Assembly (NCBI GenBank): GCA_910575075.1
Contig: CAJTCY010000015.1
Span: 1 to 64,000 of the forward strand
Source: Lachnospiraceae bacterium
GTDB taxonomy: Bacteria > Bacillota > Clostridia > Lachnospirales > Lachnospiraceae
Direction: 5' to 3'
Length of the DNA stretch: 64,000 bases
How positions within the stretch are numbered: the first letter of the stretch is position 1; every line of letters starts with the position of its first letter. Positions 26,844-34,911 of the stretch are shown piece by piece. Under the pieces are notes generated by a model. It was not told where the DNA came from. It worked only from the letters and a program-made list of their open reading frames with translations, and made no database searches. The translations under genes and the position numbers were made by a program.

Positions 26844-28451
26844 ATGAAAATCTTAGCGGTGATACCAGCCAGGGCTGGTTCCAAGGCAATACCAAATAAA
26901 AATATCCGTTCCGTAAATGGGCATCCAATGATTTACTACGCAATAAATAATGCCCTCCAGTCAAAATTTATTACAGATATCATTGTTTCTACAGATTCCT
27001 ATGAGGTAAAAATCATTGCCGAACAGATGGGAGTGAAATGCCATTGGAGACGTCCGGAGCTCTGTGAGGATTCTGTCGCGCTCGACGCCGTCATCTACGA
27101 CGCTGTCATCAGTGATAACAGTGACTTCGATTACGTTGTAACCATGCAGGCCACATCACCTACCTTGCAGACTTCTACTCTCGATTCCGCAATCAAATAT
27201 GCGATCGACAACGATTTAGACACCGTCATATCGGCCATTAATGCTCCGCACCTCTCCTGGCGTGATGAAAATGGGAAAAAAGTACCGAATTATAAAAAGC
27301 GGCTCAACCGGCAGTATCTTCCGGCCAACTATATGGAAACGGGCGCATTTCTCATCTCAAACAGAAATGTGGTGACGGAAACCTCCCGCATCGGTGAAAA
27401 GCTTGACGTCTATGAGGTTTCGGAAAATGAGGCGATTGACGTAGACACTTTCATAGATTTATATGCCGTGGGAGAGATCCTCAATCAGAAAAAAGTTGCG
27501 ATTTATGTAAACGGAAATAATCAGAGAGGAACCGGGCACATTTACAGAGTCCTGGAACTGGCAGACGAATTCTTGTCAAAACCAGACATTTATTTTGACT
27601 CAAACCAGACAGACAGGGTTTTATTTGGCAAAACCACCCATAATTTAATCCCCGTAAACGGCATCGTAGAATTATTTGAAATAATTAAAGAGAAGCAATA
27701 TACCATTGTCATCAATGATATTCTGGCAACCTCTCTTGATTATATGATCGGTCTGCGCAGTATTATGCCCGAAAATGGAAAGATCATCAACTTTGAGGAT
27801 GAGGGCGAAGGAGCCGGACAAGCTGATTTAGTATTCAACGCATTATACTCCGAACAGACAGGCGGAAATGTTTACGGCGGGGAAAAGTATTACATTGCCC
27901 CGAAAATGTTTCTGATGTACAAGCCAATCACGGTCAAAGAATCTGTAGAGAAAATATTTATCAGTTTCGGCGGCGCGGACCCACAAAATTATACGGACAG
28001 ATTAATGAATATTATCACAAAGGACAAATACAAAGACAAAAACTTTGTGATCGCGATCGGACGTGCAAAGAAAAATGTTGATGCGTTACTAGAATTCAAC
28101 CGTTATGAAAACATCGAAGTTTTTTACGCTGTGAAAAATATGCCGGAACTGATGAGTGCCTGCGATGTCAGTATGACATCACGAGGAAGAACCGCCTATG
28201 AACTGGCTATGCTGGGAATACCGCCCATCGTTCTCTCACAGAACGCCCGTGAGGAAGGACACGGATTTGTGTGTGATGAAAACGGTTTTATGTATATGGG
28301 AACAAATCCTTCCGACCACATGATCGAATCTACACTTGACATGTACATTACCATGCCCCAAAGCGACCGTAAAAGACTTCAGGATAAATTGCTTGGCAAT
28401 GATTTAAAAAATGGCCGTAAACGTGTCATCAGTTTGATACAGAATTTATAA
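26844..28451 (+). CDS. CMP-nonulosonate cytidylyltransferase fused to PseG-like nucleotide-sugar hydrolase
   Basis: About 535 residues, two domains. Residues 1-~220 are a NeuA/PseF-type cytidylyltransferase: ILAVIPARAGSKAIPNKNI (CTP loop), VVTMQATSPTL and ETGAFLIS. From ~225 a GT-B-like PseG/SpsG domain begins: VNGNNQRGTGHIYRVLELAD (G-x-GH-x2-R), then FISFGGADPQN and MTSRGRTAYELAMLGIP. PseG releases UDP from a UDP-diacetamido-trideoxyhexose before NeuB-type condensation, so one protein covers the steps before and after NeuB, encoded next door. ATG 26844 follows AGGAG; an upstream ATG at 26826 overlaps the previous gene and is rejected. In Bacillus spore coat genes the same activities are separate (SpsF, SpsG). 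Confidence 0.88.
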   Translation: MKILAVIPARAGSKAIPNKNIRSVNGHPMIYYAINNALQSKFITDIIVSTDSYEVKIIAEQMGVKCHWRRPELCEDSVALDAVIYDAVISDNSDFDYVVTMQATSPTLQTSTLDSAIKYAIDNDLDTVISAINAPHLSWRDENGKKVPNYKKRLNRQYLPANYMETGAFLISNRNVVTETSRIGEKLDVYEVSENEAIDVDTFIDLYAVGEILNQKKVAIYVNGNNQRGTGHIYRVLELADEFLSKPDIYFDSNQTDRVLFGKTTHNLIPVNGIVELFEIIKEKQYTIVINDILATSLDYMIGLRSIMPENGKIINFEDEGEGAGQADLVFNALYSEQTGGNVYGGEKYYIAPKMFLMYKPITVKESVEKIFISFGGADPQNYTDRLMNIITKDKYKDKNFVIAIGRAKKNVDALLEFNRYENIEVFYAVKNMPELMSACDVSMTSRGRTAYELAMLGIPPIVLSQNAREEGHGFVCDENGFMYMGTNPSDHMIESTLDMYITMPQSDRKRLQDKLLGNDLKNGRKRVISLIQNL

Positions 28452-28467
28452 AAAGGAGCTTGCCACT

Positions 28468-29505
28468 ATGAATAAACCTTATATGATTGCAGAAATGGGA
28501 GTCAATTTTTATGACACCGCAAAAGCAAAAAATATTTCTCCTTTAGACGCCGCGAAATTATACATTGATAAAGCTGCGGAAGCAGGTATTGACTGCGCTA
28601 AATTTCAGTCTTATAAAGCGGGGACAATTGTCTCTAAAAATTCTCCTGCTTATTGGGATACCACAAAAGAGCCGACCAAAACGCAATATGAACTTTTCCT
28701 GAAACATGACAGCTTTGGAGAAGCAGAGTATCGTGAATTGTGTCATTACACACATGCCAAGGGAATGGATTTCACCTCTACCCCTTTCGATTACGCATCT
28801 GCGGATTATCTTGAAGATATGGTTGATTTTTATAAGATCTCTTCCTCTGATCTTTCAAATCTCCCTTTCATCCGCCATATCGGCGCGAAAAGCAAACCCG
28901 TCTATCTTTCGGTAGGGGCGGCATATCTGTCAGAAGTTGATACGGCGATCCGTGCTCTCAAAGAAAGCGGATGTAAGGAGATTGTAATACTGCATTGTGT
29001 TCTCTCCTATCCTACAGAACCAAAAAACGCAAATCTTCGCGTTATCGAAACGCTGAAAAGAGATTTCCCGGATGTGAGAGTCGGATTCAGCGACCACGTG
29101 GCGCCCGATGAGACGATGATGACCCTGGCTGCCGCATATTTATTAGGCGCTGAAGTCATAGAAAAACATTTTACATTGGACAAAACTCTTGCCGGAAACG
29201 ACCATTACCATGCAGGAGATCCCGAAGACTTCCGCAAAGCTATCTCTAATTTCAAATGGATTGACACTGTCCTAGGATCTGCTGAAAAAACGGTTCTTGA
29301 CTGTGAATTAATTCCCCGGCGCGAAGCGAGAAGATCTCTGGTCCTTACCAAAGATATGAAAGCAGGAGAGGTTATTTTGCCAGAGAATTTAATGCCAAAA
29401 CGCCCGGGAACTGGTATTTCTCCAGAATTTATAGAAATTGTGGAAGGAAGAAAAGTCACCAGAGATTTAAAAGAAGATACCATTCTTACCTGGGATATGA
29501 TATAG
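28468..29505 (+). CDS. neuB: NeuB-family nonulosonic acid synthase
   Basis: 345 residues. IAEMGVNFYDTAKAKNISPL, AKFQSYKAGTIVS, FTSTPFDYASADYLE, YKISSSDLSNLPFI and VIEKHFTLDKTLAGNDHYHA outline the TIM-barrel catalytic domain, and the C-terminal SLVLTKDMKAGEVILPENL is the antifreeze-like SAF domain of NeuB/LegI/PseI/SpsE. It condenses phosphoenolpyruvate with a six-carbon amino sugar to a nine-carbon acid. With a PseG-like hydrolase encoded next to it, a legionaminic- or pseudaminic-type di-amino acid is more likely than sialic acid itself. AAAGGAG precedes the ATG. Confidence 0.9.
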   Translation: MNKPYMIAEMGVNFYDTAKAKNISPLDAAKLYIDKAAEAGIDCAKFQSYKAGTIVSKNSPAYWDTTKEPTKTQYELFLKHDSFGEAEYRELCHYTHAKGMDFTSTPFDYASADYLEDMVDFYKISSSDLSNLPFIRHIGAKSKPVYLSVGAAYLSEVDTAIRALKESGCKEIVILHCVLSYPTEPKNANLRVIETLKRDFPDVRVGFSDHVAPDETMMTLAAAYLLGAEVIEKHFTLDKTLAGNDHYHAGDPEDFRKAISNFKWIDTVLGSAEKTVLDCELIPRREARRSLVLTKDMKAGEVILPENLMPKRPGTGISPEFIEIVEGRKVTRDLKEDTILTWDMI

Positions 29506-29556
29506 CCTGCTCTGAGGCTCATTCGGGAAATTATGGCATAAGTGAGGTAAATTAAT

Positions 29557-30846
29557 ATGGATCATTCTACCATTGGCAGTCGTATGTTCAAACTTGCAGA
29601 AGAATTATTTCCAATATGCAGAAGCATTACAGGCAATGGAACAAGAGTTACACTAAAAAGATTACAAAAAGAAGTACCGGAAATTACGCTTCATGAAGTG
29701 CCCAGCGGTACGAAGGTATTTGACTGGATTATTCCCAAAGAATGGAAAATCGAAGAAGCCTATATCGAAGACTCTGCCGGACACCGAATCATAGATTTTA
29801 AAGAGAATAACCTTCATCTTGTAGGATATTCTACGCCAATCGATGAAATCATGCCGCTCAGCGAACTTGATAAGCACTTATATTCCCTGCCGGAACATCC
29901 AGACTGGATACCTTATGTGACCAGTTACTACAAAGAACGCTGGGGATTTTGTATGACTCATAATCAGCGCTTGGCATTGAAGGAAGACCAGTATCATGTC
30001 GTAGTAAAAAGCGAACTCTTCCAGGGCAGCCTGACATATGCTGAACTGCTTATCCCTGGAAAAACAGAGAAAGAAATCTTCTTGTCAACATATGTGTGTC
30101 ATCCATCCATGGCTAACAATGAATTATCTGGTCCAGTTGTCCAGCTTGAACTGGCCAAATGGCTGCTGCAGAACAAGGACAGGAAATACAGTTACAGGCT
30201 TATCTGGATTCCCGAAACGATCGGTTCCATCACCTATCTGTCCCAAAACCTTGATCCTATGAAAAAGAACATGATCGCAGGCTTTAATATCACCTGTGTG
30301 GGAGATGACAGAGCTGTCTCTTATGTAGCAAGCAGAACCAAGAATACATTAGCCGATATCGCAGCTAAAAATGTTCTGCATTTCATGGCCCCTGATTACA
30401 TCGCATACGATTTCCTGCACCGGGGGTCCGATGAACGCCAGTACAACGCTCCAGGAGTTGATCTTCCGGTCTGCAGCATATGCTGTTCTAAGTATCATGA
30501 ATACCCGGAATACCATACCAGCGCAGACAATATGAGTTTCATATCAGCAAGCGGCCTGGAAAAAGCTTTTCATATATATCGGGAAATCATCAATTCTTTA
30601 GAATATAACGCAAAATATAAAATAAACTGCTATTGTGAACCGCAGCTTGGACCGCGTGGCTTATATCCGACAGAAAGCTTCAACCGGTCTTCCATGGCAG
30701 TGCAGGATATGATGAATTTTATCGCATATGCAGATGGAACATTGGACTTGTTTGAAATCAGCAAAATAATTAATGTCTCGGTCGGGAACCTGCATAGTAT
30801 CGCAGTGAAATTAAAAGACGCCGGACTGTTTTCTGAGGTGGAATAG
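29557..30846 (+). CDS. Aminopeptidase-like zinc-fold protein (DUF4910/DUF2172 type) with C-terminal winged helix
   Basis: 429 residues. The N-terminus FKLAEELFPICRSITGNG and VFDWIIPKEW are the opening of the DUF2172/DUF4910 family, an M28-like peptidase fold found in polysaccharide loci. STYVCHPSMANNELSGPVV gives metal ligands (His, then the Asn/Glu position), PETIGSITYL the catalytic Glu region and YHTSADNM a late His/Asp. The last ~80 residues (DLFEISKIINVSVGNLHSIA) look like a winged-helix tail. Members occur beside nonulosonic and capsule genes, with no proven substrate known to me; amide hydrolysis or formation on an amino sugar is a reasonable guess. It is followed without a gap by the acyltransferase gene. 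Confidence 0.75.
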   Translation: MDHSTIGSRMFKLAEELFPICRSITGNGTRVTLKRLQKEVPEITLHEVPSGTKVFDWIIPKEWKIEEAYIEDSAGHRIIDFKENNLHLVGYSTPIDEIMPLSELDKHLYSLPEHPDWIPYVTSYYKERWGFCMTHNQRLALKEDQYHVVVKSELFQGSLTYAELLIPGKTEKEIFLSTYVCHPSMANNELSGPVVQLELAKWLLQNKDRKYSYRLIWIPETIGSITYLSQNLDPMKKNMIAGFNITCVGDDRAVSYVASRTKNTLADIAAKNVLHFMAPDYIAYDFLHRGSDERQYNAPGVDLPVCSICCSKYHEYPEYHTSADNMSFISASGLEKAFHIYREIINSLEYNAKYKINCYCEPQLGPRGLYPTESFNRSSMAVQDMMNFIAYADGTLDLFEISKIINVSVGNLHSIAVKLKDAGLFSEVE

Positions 30847-31638
30847 ATGGTATATCAAGAATTAATTGACAATTTTGAACTTAAAAAAGGCGATAAGATT
30901 TGGTTGTCATCGGAATTGATTCAACTGGTGTTGAAATTTAAGGCAAATAAAATTAAATTTGACGGCTCATTATTGCTGGACGCATTTCAACAGGCAGTTG
31001 GAGAAGAAGGCACCCTGCTCCTTCCCACCTTTACCTTTGAATTCAGCAACAAAAAATATTATGACATAAATAACACGAAAGGCGCTACGGGCGCTCTGGG
31101 CAATATTGCATTACAGAGAAAAGATTTCAAGAGAACACAGCATCCCATGCACTCTTTTGCAGTATGGGGAAAAGATCAGGAAAAACTTATTTCCATGACG
31201 AACAGACATGCATTTGGCATGGATTCTCCATTCGGTTACTGTGCCGGTGCACATGTAAAACAGATTATTTTAGGAACAGATTATGTTCATGCCATGACAT
31301 TCATTCATTATGCGGAAGCAGTATGCAATGTTCCCTACCGCTTTTCCAAGAGTTTTACAGGAACTTATGTCGACATAAGTGGACAGGCAGAAGAACGAAC
31401 CTACGATTATGCCGCAAGAAAAATGGAAATAGAACCGGAAGAACAATTCAACCGTATTGGCAAGATCCTGGAAGAACAAGGGATTTCAAAAAAAATTGAT
31501 ATAGATCAATTACCATGCTATTCCATAGACCTGGCAAAAAGTTTCCCTGTCATCTGCAATGATATTATCAACAACGATTGCGCTAATATTTATGATTTTC
31601 ATATTCCCAGAGAACAGATTTTTGGCACGATCGTTTAA
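30847..31638 (+). CDS. AAC(3)-fold N-acyltransferase, probably acting on an amino sugar
   Basis: 263 residues. LLLDAFQQAVGEEGTLLLPT with FTFEFSN, GALGNIALQRK and RTQHPMHSFAVWGKD are the ordered motifs of the aminoglycoside 3-N-acetyltransferase superfamily, including the catalytic His of HPMHSFA; YVHAMTFIHYAEAVCNVPYR supplies the second His. Many relatives sit in sugar clusters and acylate nucleotide-linked amino sugars. Placed between the aminopeptidase-like gene and an adenylation enzyme plus carrier protein, so it may take its acyl group from the carrier instead of acetyl-CoA. It starts right after the previous stop (GAGGTGG site). Antibiotic resistance is not implied. Confidence 0.78.
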   Translation: MVYQELIDNFELKKGDKIWLSSELIQLVLKFKANKIKFDGSLLLDAFQQAVGEEGTLLLPTFTFEFSNKKYYDINNTKGATGALGNIALQRKDFKRTQHPMHSFAVWGKDQEKLISMTNRHAFGMDSPFGYCAGAHVKQIILGTDYVHAMTFIHYAEAVCNVPYRFSKSFTGTYVDISGQAEERTYDYAARKMEIEPEEQFNRIGKILEEQGISKKIDIDQLPCYSIDLAKSFPVICNDIINNDCANIYDFHIPREQIFGTIV

Positions 31639-31662
31639 AATCAGCAGGAGGATTATTACAAA

Positions 31663-33174
31663 ATGTATTCAACCGTATTACAATATCTGGAAAAAACAGC
31701 CCTTAAATATCCAGATAAAACAGCATTCGCAGATATAAAAGAATCATTTACTTTTTATAATCTGCTGCTATTCTCAAAAAAAATCGGCAGTTTTATTGCA
31801 GGTATCGTCAAGCCGAATCACCCCATCGTTGTTTATATGGATAAACGGGCCTACAACATACTTTCTTTTATGGGGGCCGCCTATGCAGGATGTTTCTATG
31901 TTCCTATTGACAGCCAGATGCCCTCTGAAAGAATTAATCTGATTCTTGATACGTTACAGCCAAGCATGATATTATATGACGATGCCACGGCTGAAAAAGT
32001 GAATAGCATCAGCGGCTCTATGTTGAAATATCATTATAAAACTGCGCTTGAGGCAGAAGTGAATGATGATGCCCTGGCTAAAATTCGATTATATTCTAAA
32101 AATACAGATTTATTATATGTATTGTTTACAAGCGGCTCTACAGGAGTTCCAAAAGGAGTTACCATTTCACATGCGGCAGTGATAGATTTCATGGACTGGA
32201 TCTGTGAAAAATACCATTTAGACGATACTGCAGCCTTGTGTAATCAGGCTCCGTTCTATTTTGATGCCTCGGTGCCTGATATATATATCCCTCTTAAAAC
32301 GGGAGCAACTGTTTTTATCCCGCCGAAGAGCTATTACACATTCCCCAAAAAAATATTACAGTTTATTGAAAATAATAACATAAATACATTGATCTGGGTG
32401 CCCTCAGCTCTCTGCAATGTTGTCAATTGCAAAGCATTTGAGGTGTGTGTCCCCACCAGCATCAAATTAGTGATTTTCTGCGGAGAAGTCATGCCCTGTA
32501 AACATCTGAATATATGGAGAACCTATATAAACAATGCATTATATGTCAATATGTATGGACCTACTGAAGCTACGTACGCATGCATGTATTATGATATTGA
32601 ACGAGAATTTGCTGATGATGAAAAACTGCCGTTAGGCAAGGCATGTGAAAACAGTGAAATTTTCCTTTTAGATGACGAGGATCAGTTAGCACAGACGGGA
32701 AACATTGGCGAGATCTGTATCTCAGGGCAATGCTTATCCCAGGGCTACTATAACTCTCCTGAAAAAACATCTGCAGCTTTTATGCAGAATCCTGTCAATA
32801 CAAAATGGAGAGAAATCATATACCGAACCGGCGACTTAGCTTATAAAAATGAAACCGGAGAGATTATTTTCGCTGGAAGAAAAGATTTTCAGATTAAGCG
32901 TTTGGGACACAGAATTGAGCTGGGAGAAATAGAGAATGCTATTCTTTCCGTAAGTGGAGTAGAAAACGCCTGCTGTGTGTTTCATGAGAAAAACAGTGAT
33001 ATTATAACCGTTTACACTGGAAAAATTGATACGAATTCACTAAATGACAAGATTGCAGAAAAACTGCCGCAATACATGATGCCAAACAAATTTGTCAAGC
33101 TCACATCTATGCCGATGAATTTAAATGGTAAAATTGACAGAGTTAAAATTAAGAAAGAATATACGGAGGAATAA
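31663..33174 (+). CDS. DltA-like amino-acid adenylation enzyme (cluster B)
   Basis: 503 residues with all core adenylation motifs: LFTSGSTGVPKGVTISH (P-loop), NMYGPTEATYACM, YRTGDLAYKN, GRKDFQIKRLGHRIELGEIE and NLNGKIDRVKIKK with the catalytic lysine. Length and the lack of condensation domains fit the D-alanine:carrier ligase (DltA) group of stand-alone enzymes. It would activate an amino acid as its AMP ester and load it on the carrier protein encoded 2 nt downstream. No MBOAT gene follows, unlike the second set at 45.9-49.5 kb, so the loaded acyl group is probably used in the cytoplasm. The amino acid is not predictable here. Confidence 0.85.
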   Translation: MYSTVLQYLEKTALKYPDKTAFADIKESFTFYNLLLFSKKIGSFIAGIVKPNHPIVVYMDKRAYNILSFMGAAYAGCFYVPIDSQMPSERINLILDTLQPSMILYDDATAEKVNSISGSMLKYHYKTALEAEVNDDALAKIRLYSKNTDLLYVLFTSGSTGVPKGVTISHAAVIDFMDWICEKYHLDDTAALCNQAPFYFDASVPDIYIPLKTGATVFIPPKSYYTFPKKILQFIENNNINTLIWVPSALCNVVNCKAFEVCVPTSIKLVIFCGEVMPCKHLNIWRTYINNALYVNMYGPTEATYACMYYDIEREFADDEKLPLGKACENSEIFLLDDEDQLAQTGNIGEICISGQCLSQGYYNSPEKTSAAFMQNPVNTKWREIIYRTGDLAYKNETGEIIFAGRKDFQIKRLGHRIELGEIENAILSVSGVENACCVFHEKNSDIITVYTGKIDTNSLNDKIAEKLPQYMMPNKFVKLTSMPMNLNGKIDRVKIKKEYTEE

Positions 33175-33176
33175 TT

Positions 33177-33404
33177 ATGGAAAAACTAATGCAGATTCTC
33201 AAAGGAATCAAACCGAAAGCAGATTTTGAAAACAATAAGTCGCTTGTGGATGAAGGCATACTGGATTCCCTTGAAATCATTGAAATTATCACAGAAGTTG
33301 AGAAAACATTTGCAATTGAAATAGATCCTTCTGAGATTGATCCCGACAATTTTCAGTCTGCTGAAAGCATTTGGAATATGATCCAAAGTCATTTAGATAC
33401 GTAA
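33177..33404 (+). CDS. DltC-like acyl/aminoacyl carrier protein (cluster B)
   Basis: 75 residues, acidic and helical, with DEGILDSLEIIEI holding Ser31, the expected phosphopantetheine attachment site. The following EIDPSEIDPDNFQSAESIW matches helices III-IV of DltC-type carriers. It starts 2 nt after the adenylation gene with GGAGG upstream, so the two are made together. It should carry the amino acid activated by that enzyme. It is similar in size and sequence to the other carrier at 47593. Confidence 0.88.
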   Translation: MEKLMQILKGIKPKADFENNKSLVDEGILDSLEIIEIITEVEKTFAIEIDPSEIDPDNFQSAESIWNMIQSHLDT

Positions 33405-33453
33405 AAGCATAAATTGTAGCATTTAATATTCAGCAACACATGGAGGAAATCAT

Positions 33454-34845
33454 ATGGAAACACAGGAAAAAAAGATGCGTGAAATTAATCTGGCAGAACT
33501 GTTTTGGCAAATTATATTTAAATGGCGTCCTATCATCTGTTTTGGCATTTTATTTGCTGTCTTACTCTGCGGAATGAAATACACGATGGATATGCGATCT
33601 TACCGGGCTTCACAAAATATAGATACGGAACAGTTGGCAAGCGAATTGACAGAGGAAGAGCGGCAGCAGGTGACGCAGGCAAATAACCTGTCAGCCCGCA
33701 TAAGAGAATATGAGGATTATCTGGAATCATCCACTTGTATGAAGATTGATCCGTATCATAAACCGATGGTTGAATTACAGTACTATGTTGATTCCGAATA
33801 TACCTTTAACTATACAGAGGAAAGCAAAAATGATTTTACCAGCAGCTTGATGACTTTATACTATAATTATATTATGAGCGGTGAAATGAGCCAAAATATA
33901 ATAAATGAAGCAAAACTGTCAATCAATCAGGCAGATCTCAGTGAACTATGGGGAGTATCACAGATTGGAAATTCCATTTCCATTAAGATAATATGTCCGG
34001 AAAAAGACAAAATGGATATGGTCGCAACCTCAATCAAAACTCATCTCAGCAGCAAAGAAGCTGAATTTCAGGACATTGGCCCGCATAAATTAAAATTACT
34101 GAACGAATCTCAGAATATAGTGGTAGACAACAATTTGATAGACAGAAAAAACACGATTTCCAACAACATCTCAACAATGAGCAGCCAGTTAAAAGCCTTG
34201 AAAACAAACATGAACAGCCAGCAGTTACTTCTGCTGCAAAGTGAAGAAAACGAATCAAAAGATACAGAAAAGGCTGGTTTTAACTTGAAATTTATGATAT
34301 TGGGAGGCTTTTTCGGCGTTTTTCTGGTATGTTTCTGGGTAGTATGCAAAATGCTTTTTACAGCCAGGCTTCAAAGCTCAGATGAAATTCGCAGCCTTTA
34401 TAACATCCGCCTGTTAGGCGAAATAACAGTCCCTTCTAAGAAACATCATTTTCTATCTGTCATTGATGATAAGCTTATGGCAATAAAGAACCGAAAAAAG
34501 AAAAGACTGTCCATGGAACAACAGATTAAAATGATTGCCACCAATCTCTCGCTCTCCTGCAGACAACAAAATATTGACTGTATTTATCTGACAGGCAGTG
34601 AGTATGAAAATGCAGACACTAAGATCTTAAGTTTATTGAAAAAAGAATTATCCGCCCAAAATATCCAGCTTAAAGAAGGCGGAAATATATTTTATGACAC
34701 AGAATCTCTGAAACAAAGCTCTGAAATCGGAAATATTCTGCTGGTGGAACAAAAAGGGCAGTCTATTTATGATGAAATCTCAAATGAATTAAGCCTTGCA
34801 AAAGAACAAAACACTCGTATCTTAGGCGCTATTGTATTGGTGTAG
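33454..34845 (+). CDS. Wzz-like chain-length protein with degenerate BY-kinase-like tail (copy B)
   Basis: 463 residues, aligned by eye over its whole length with the copy at 10141-11547 (shared strings include VLLCGMKY, YTFNYT, RKNTISNNI, LLSVIDDKL/FLSVIDDKL, YLTGSEYEN and EQKGQSIYDEI). N-terminal helix ~25-45, helical outside region, second helix ~270-295, then a CpsD-like domain without a P-loop. It closes the plus-strand operon and presumably sets chain length for the cluster B polymer. GGAGG precedes the ATG. No intact tyrosine kinase or its phosphatase is encoded in the window, so any regulation by phosphorylation must come from outside. Confidence 0.78.
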   Translation: METQEKKMREINLAELFWQIIFKWRPIICFGILFAVLLCGMKYTMDMRSYRASQNIDTEQLASELTEEERQQVTQANNLSARIREYEDYLESSTCMKIDPYHKPMVELQYYVDSEYTFNYTEESKNDFTSSLMTLYYNYIMSGEMSQNIINEAKLSINQADLSELWGVSQIGNSISIKIICPEKDKMDMVATSIKTHLSSKEAEFQDIGPHKLKLLNESQNIVVDNNLIDRKNTISNNISTMSSQLKALKTNMNSQQLLLLQSEENESKDTEKAGFNLKFMILGGFFGVFLVCFWVVCKMLFTARLQSSDEIRSLYNIRLLGEITVPSKKHHFLSVIDDKLMAIKNRKKKRLSMEQQIKMIATNLSLSCRQQNIDCIYLTGSEYENADTKILSLLKKELSAQNIQLKEGGNIFYDTESLKQSSEIGNILLVEQKGQSIYDEISNELSLAKEQNTRILGAIVLV

Positions 34846-34852
34846 CTGACAA

Positions 34853-34889
34853 AAGCTGCTGCCCGGCTAAATCAGTCAGGCAGCAGCTT
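34853..34889. terminator. Hairpin between convergent operons
   Basis: AAGCTGCTGCC at 34853-34863 pairs perfectly with GGCAGCAGCTT at 34879-34889. It lies 8 nt after the stop of the plus-strand Wzz-like gene and 23 nt from the end of the minus-strand ATP-grasp gene. Minus-strand reading gives a short TTTT after the stem; plus-strand reading lacks an immediate T-run. Confidence 0.65.
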
Positions 34890-34911
34890 GGTGATTAATT
34901 CATTTTTATCT

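Noticed and set aside
29557-30846. Secreted aminopeptidase
   Set aside because: There is no signal peptide, the domain order is that of the DUF4910-type polysaccharide-locus family, and it has a winged-helix tail.
30847-31638. Aminoglycoside resistance gene
   Set aside because: The AAC(3) fold is shared with sugar acyltransferases, and the gene is embedded in a nonulosonic acid operon.
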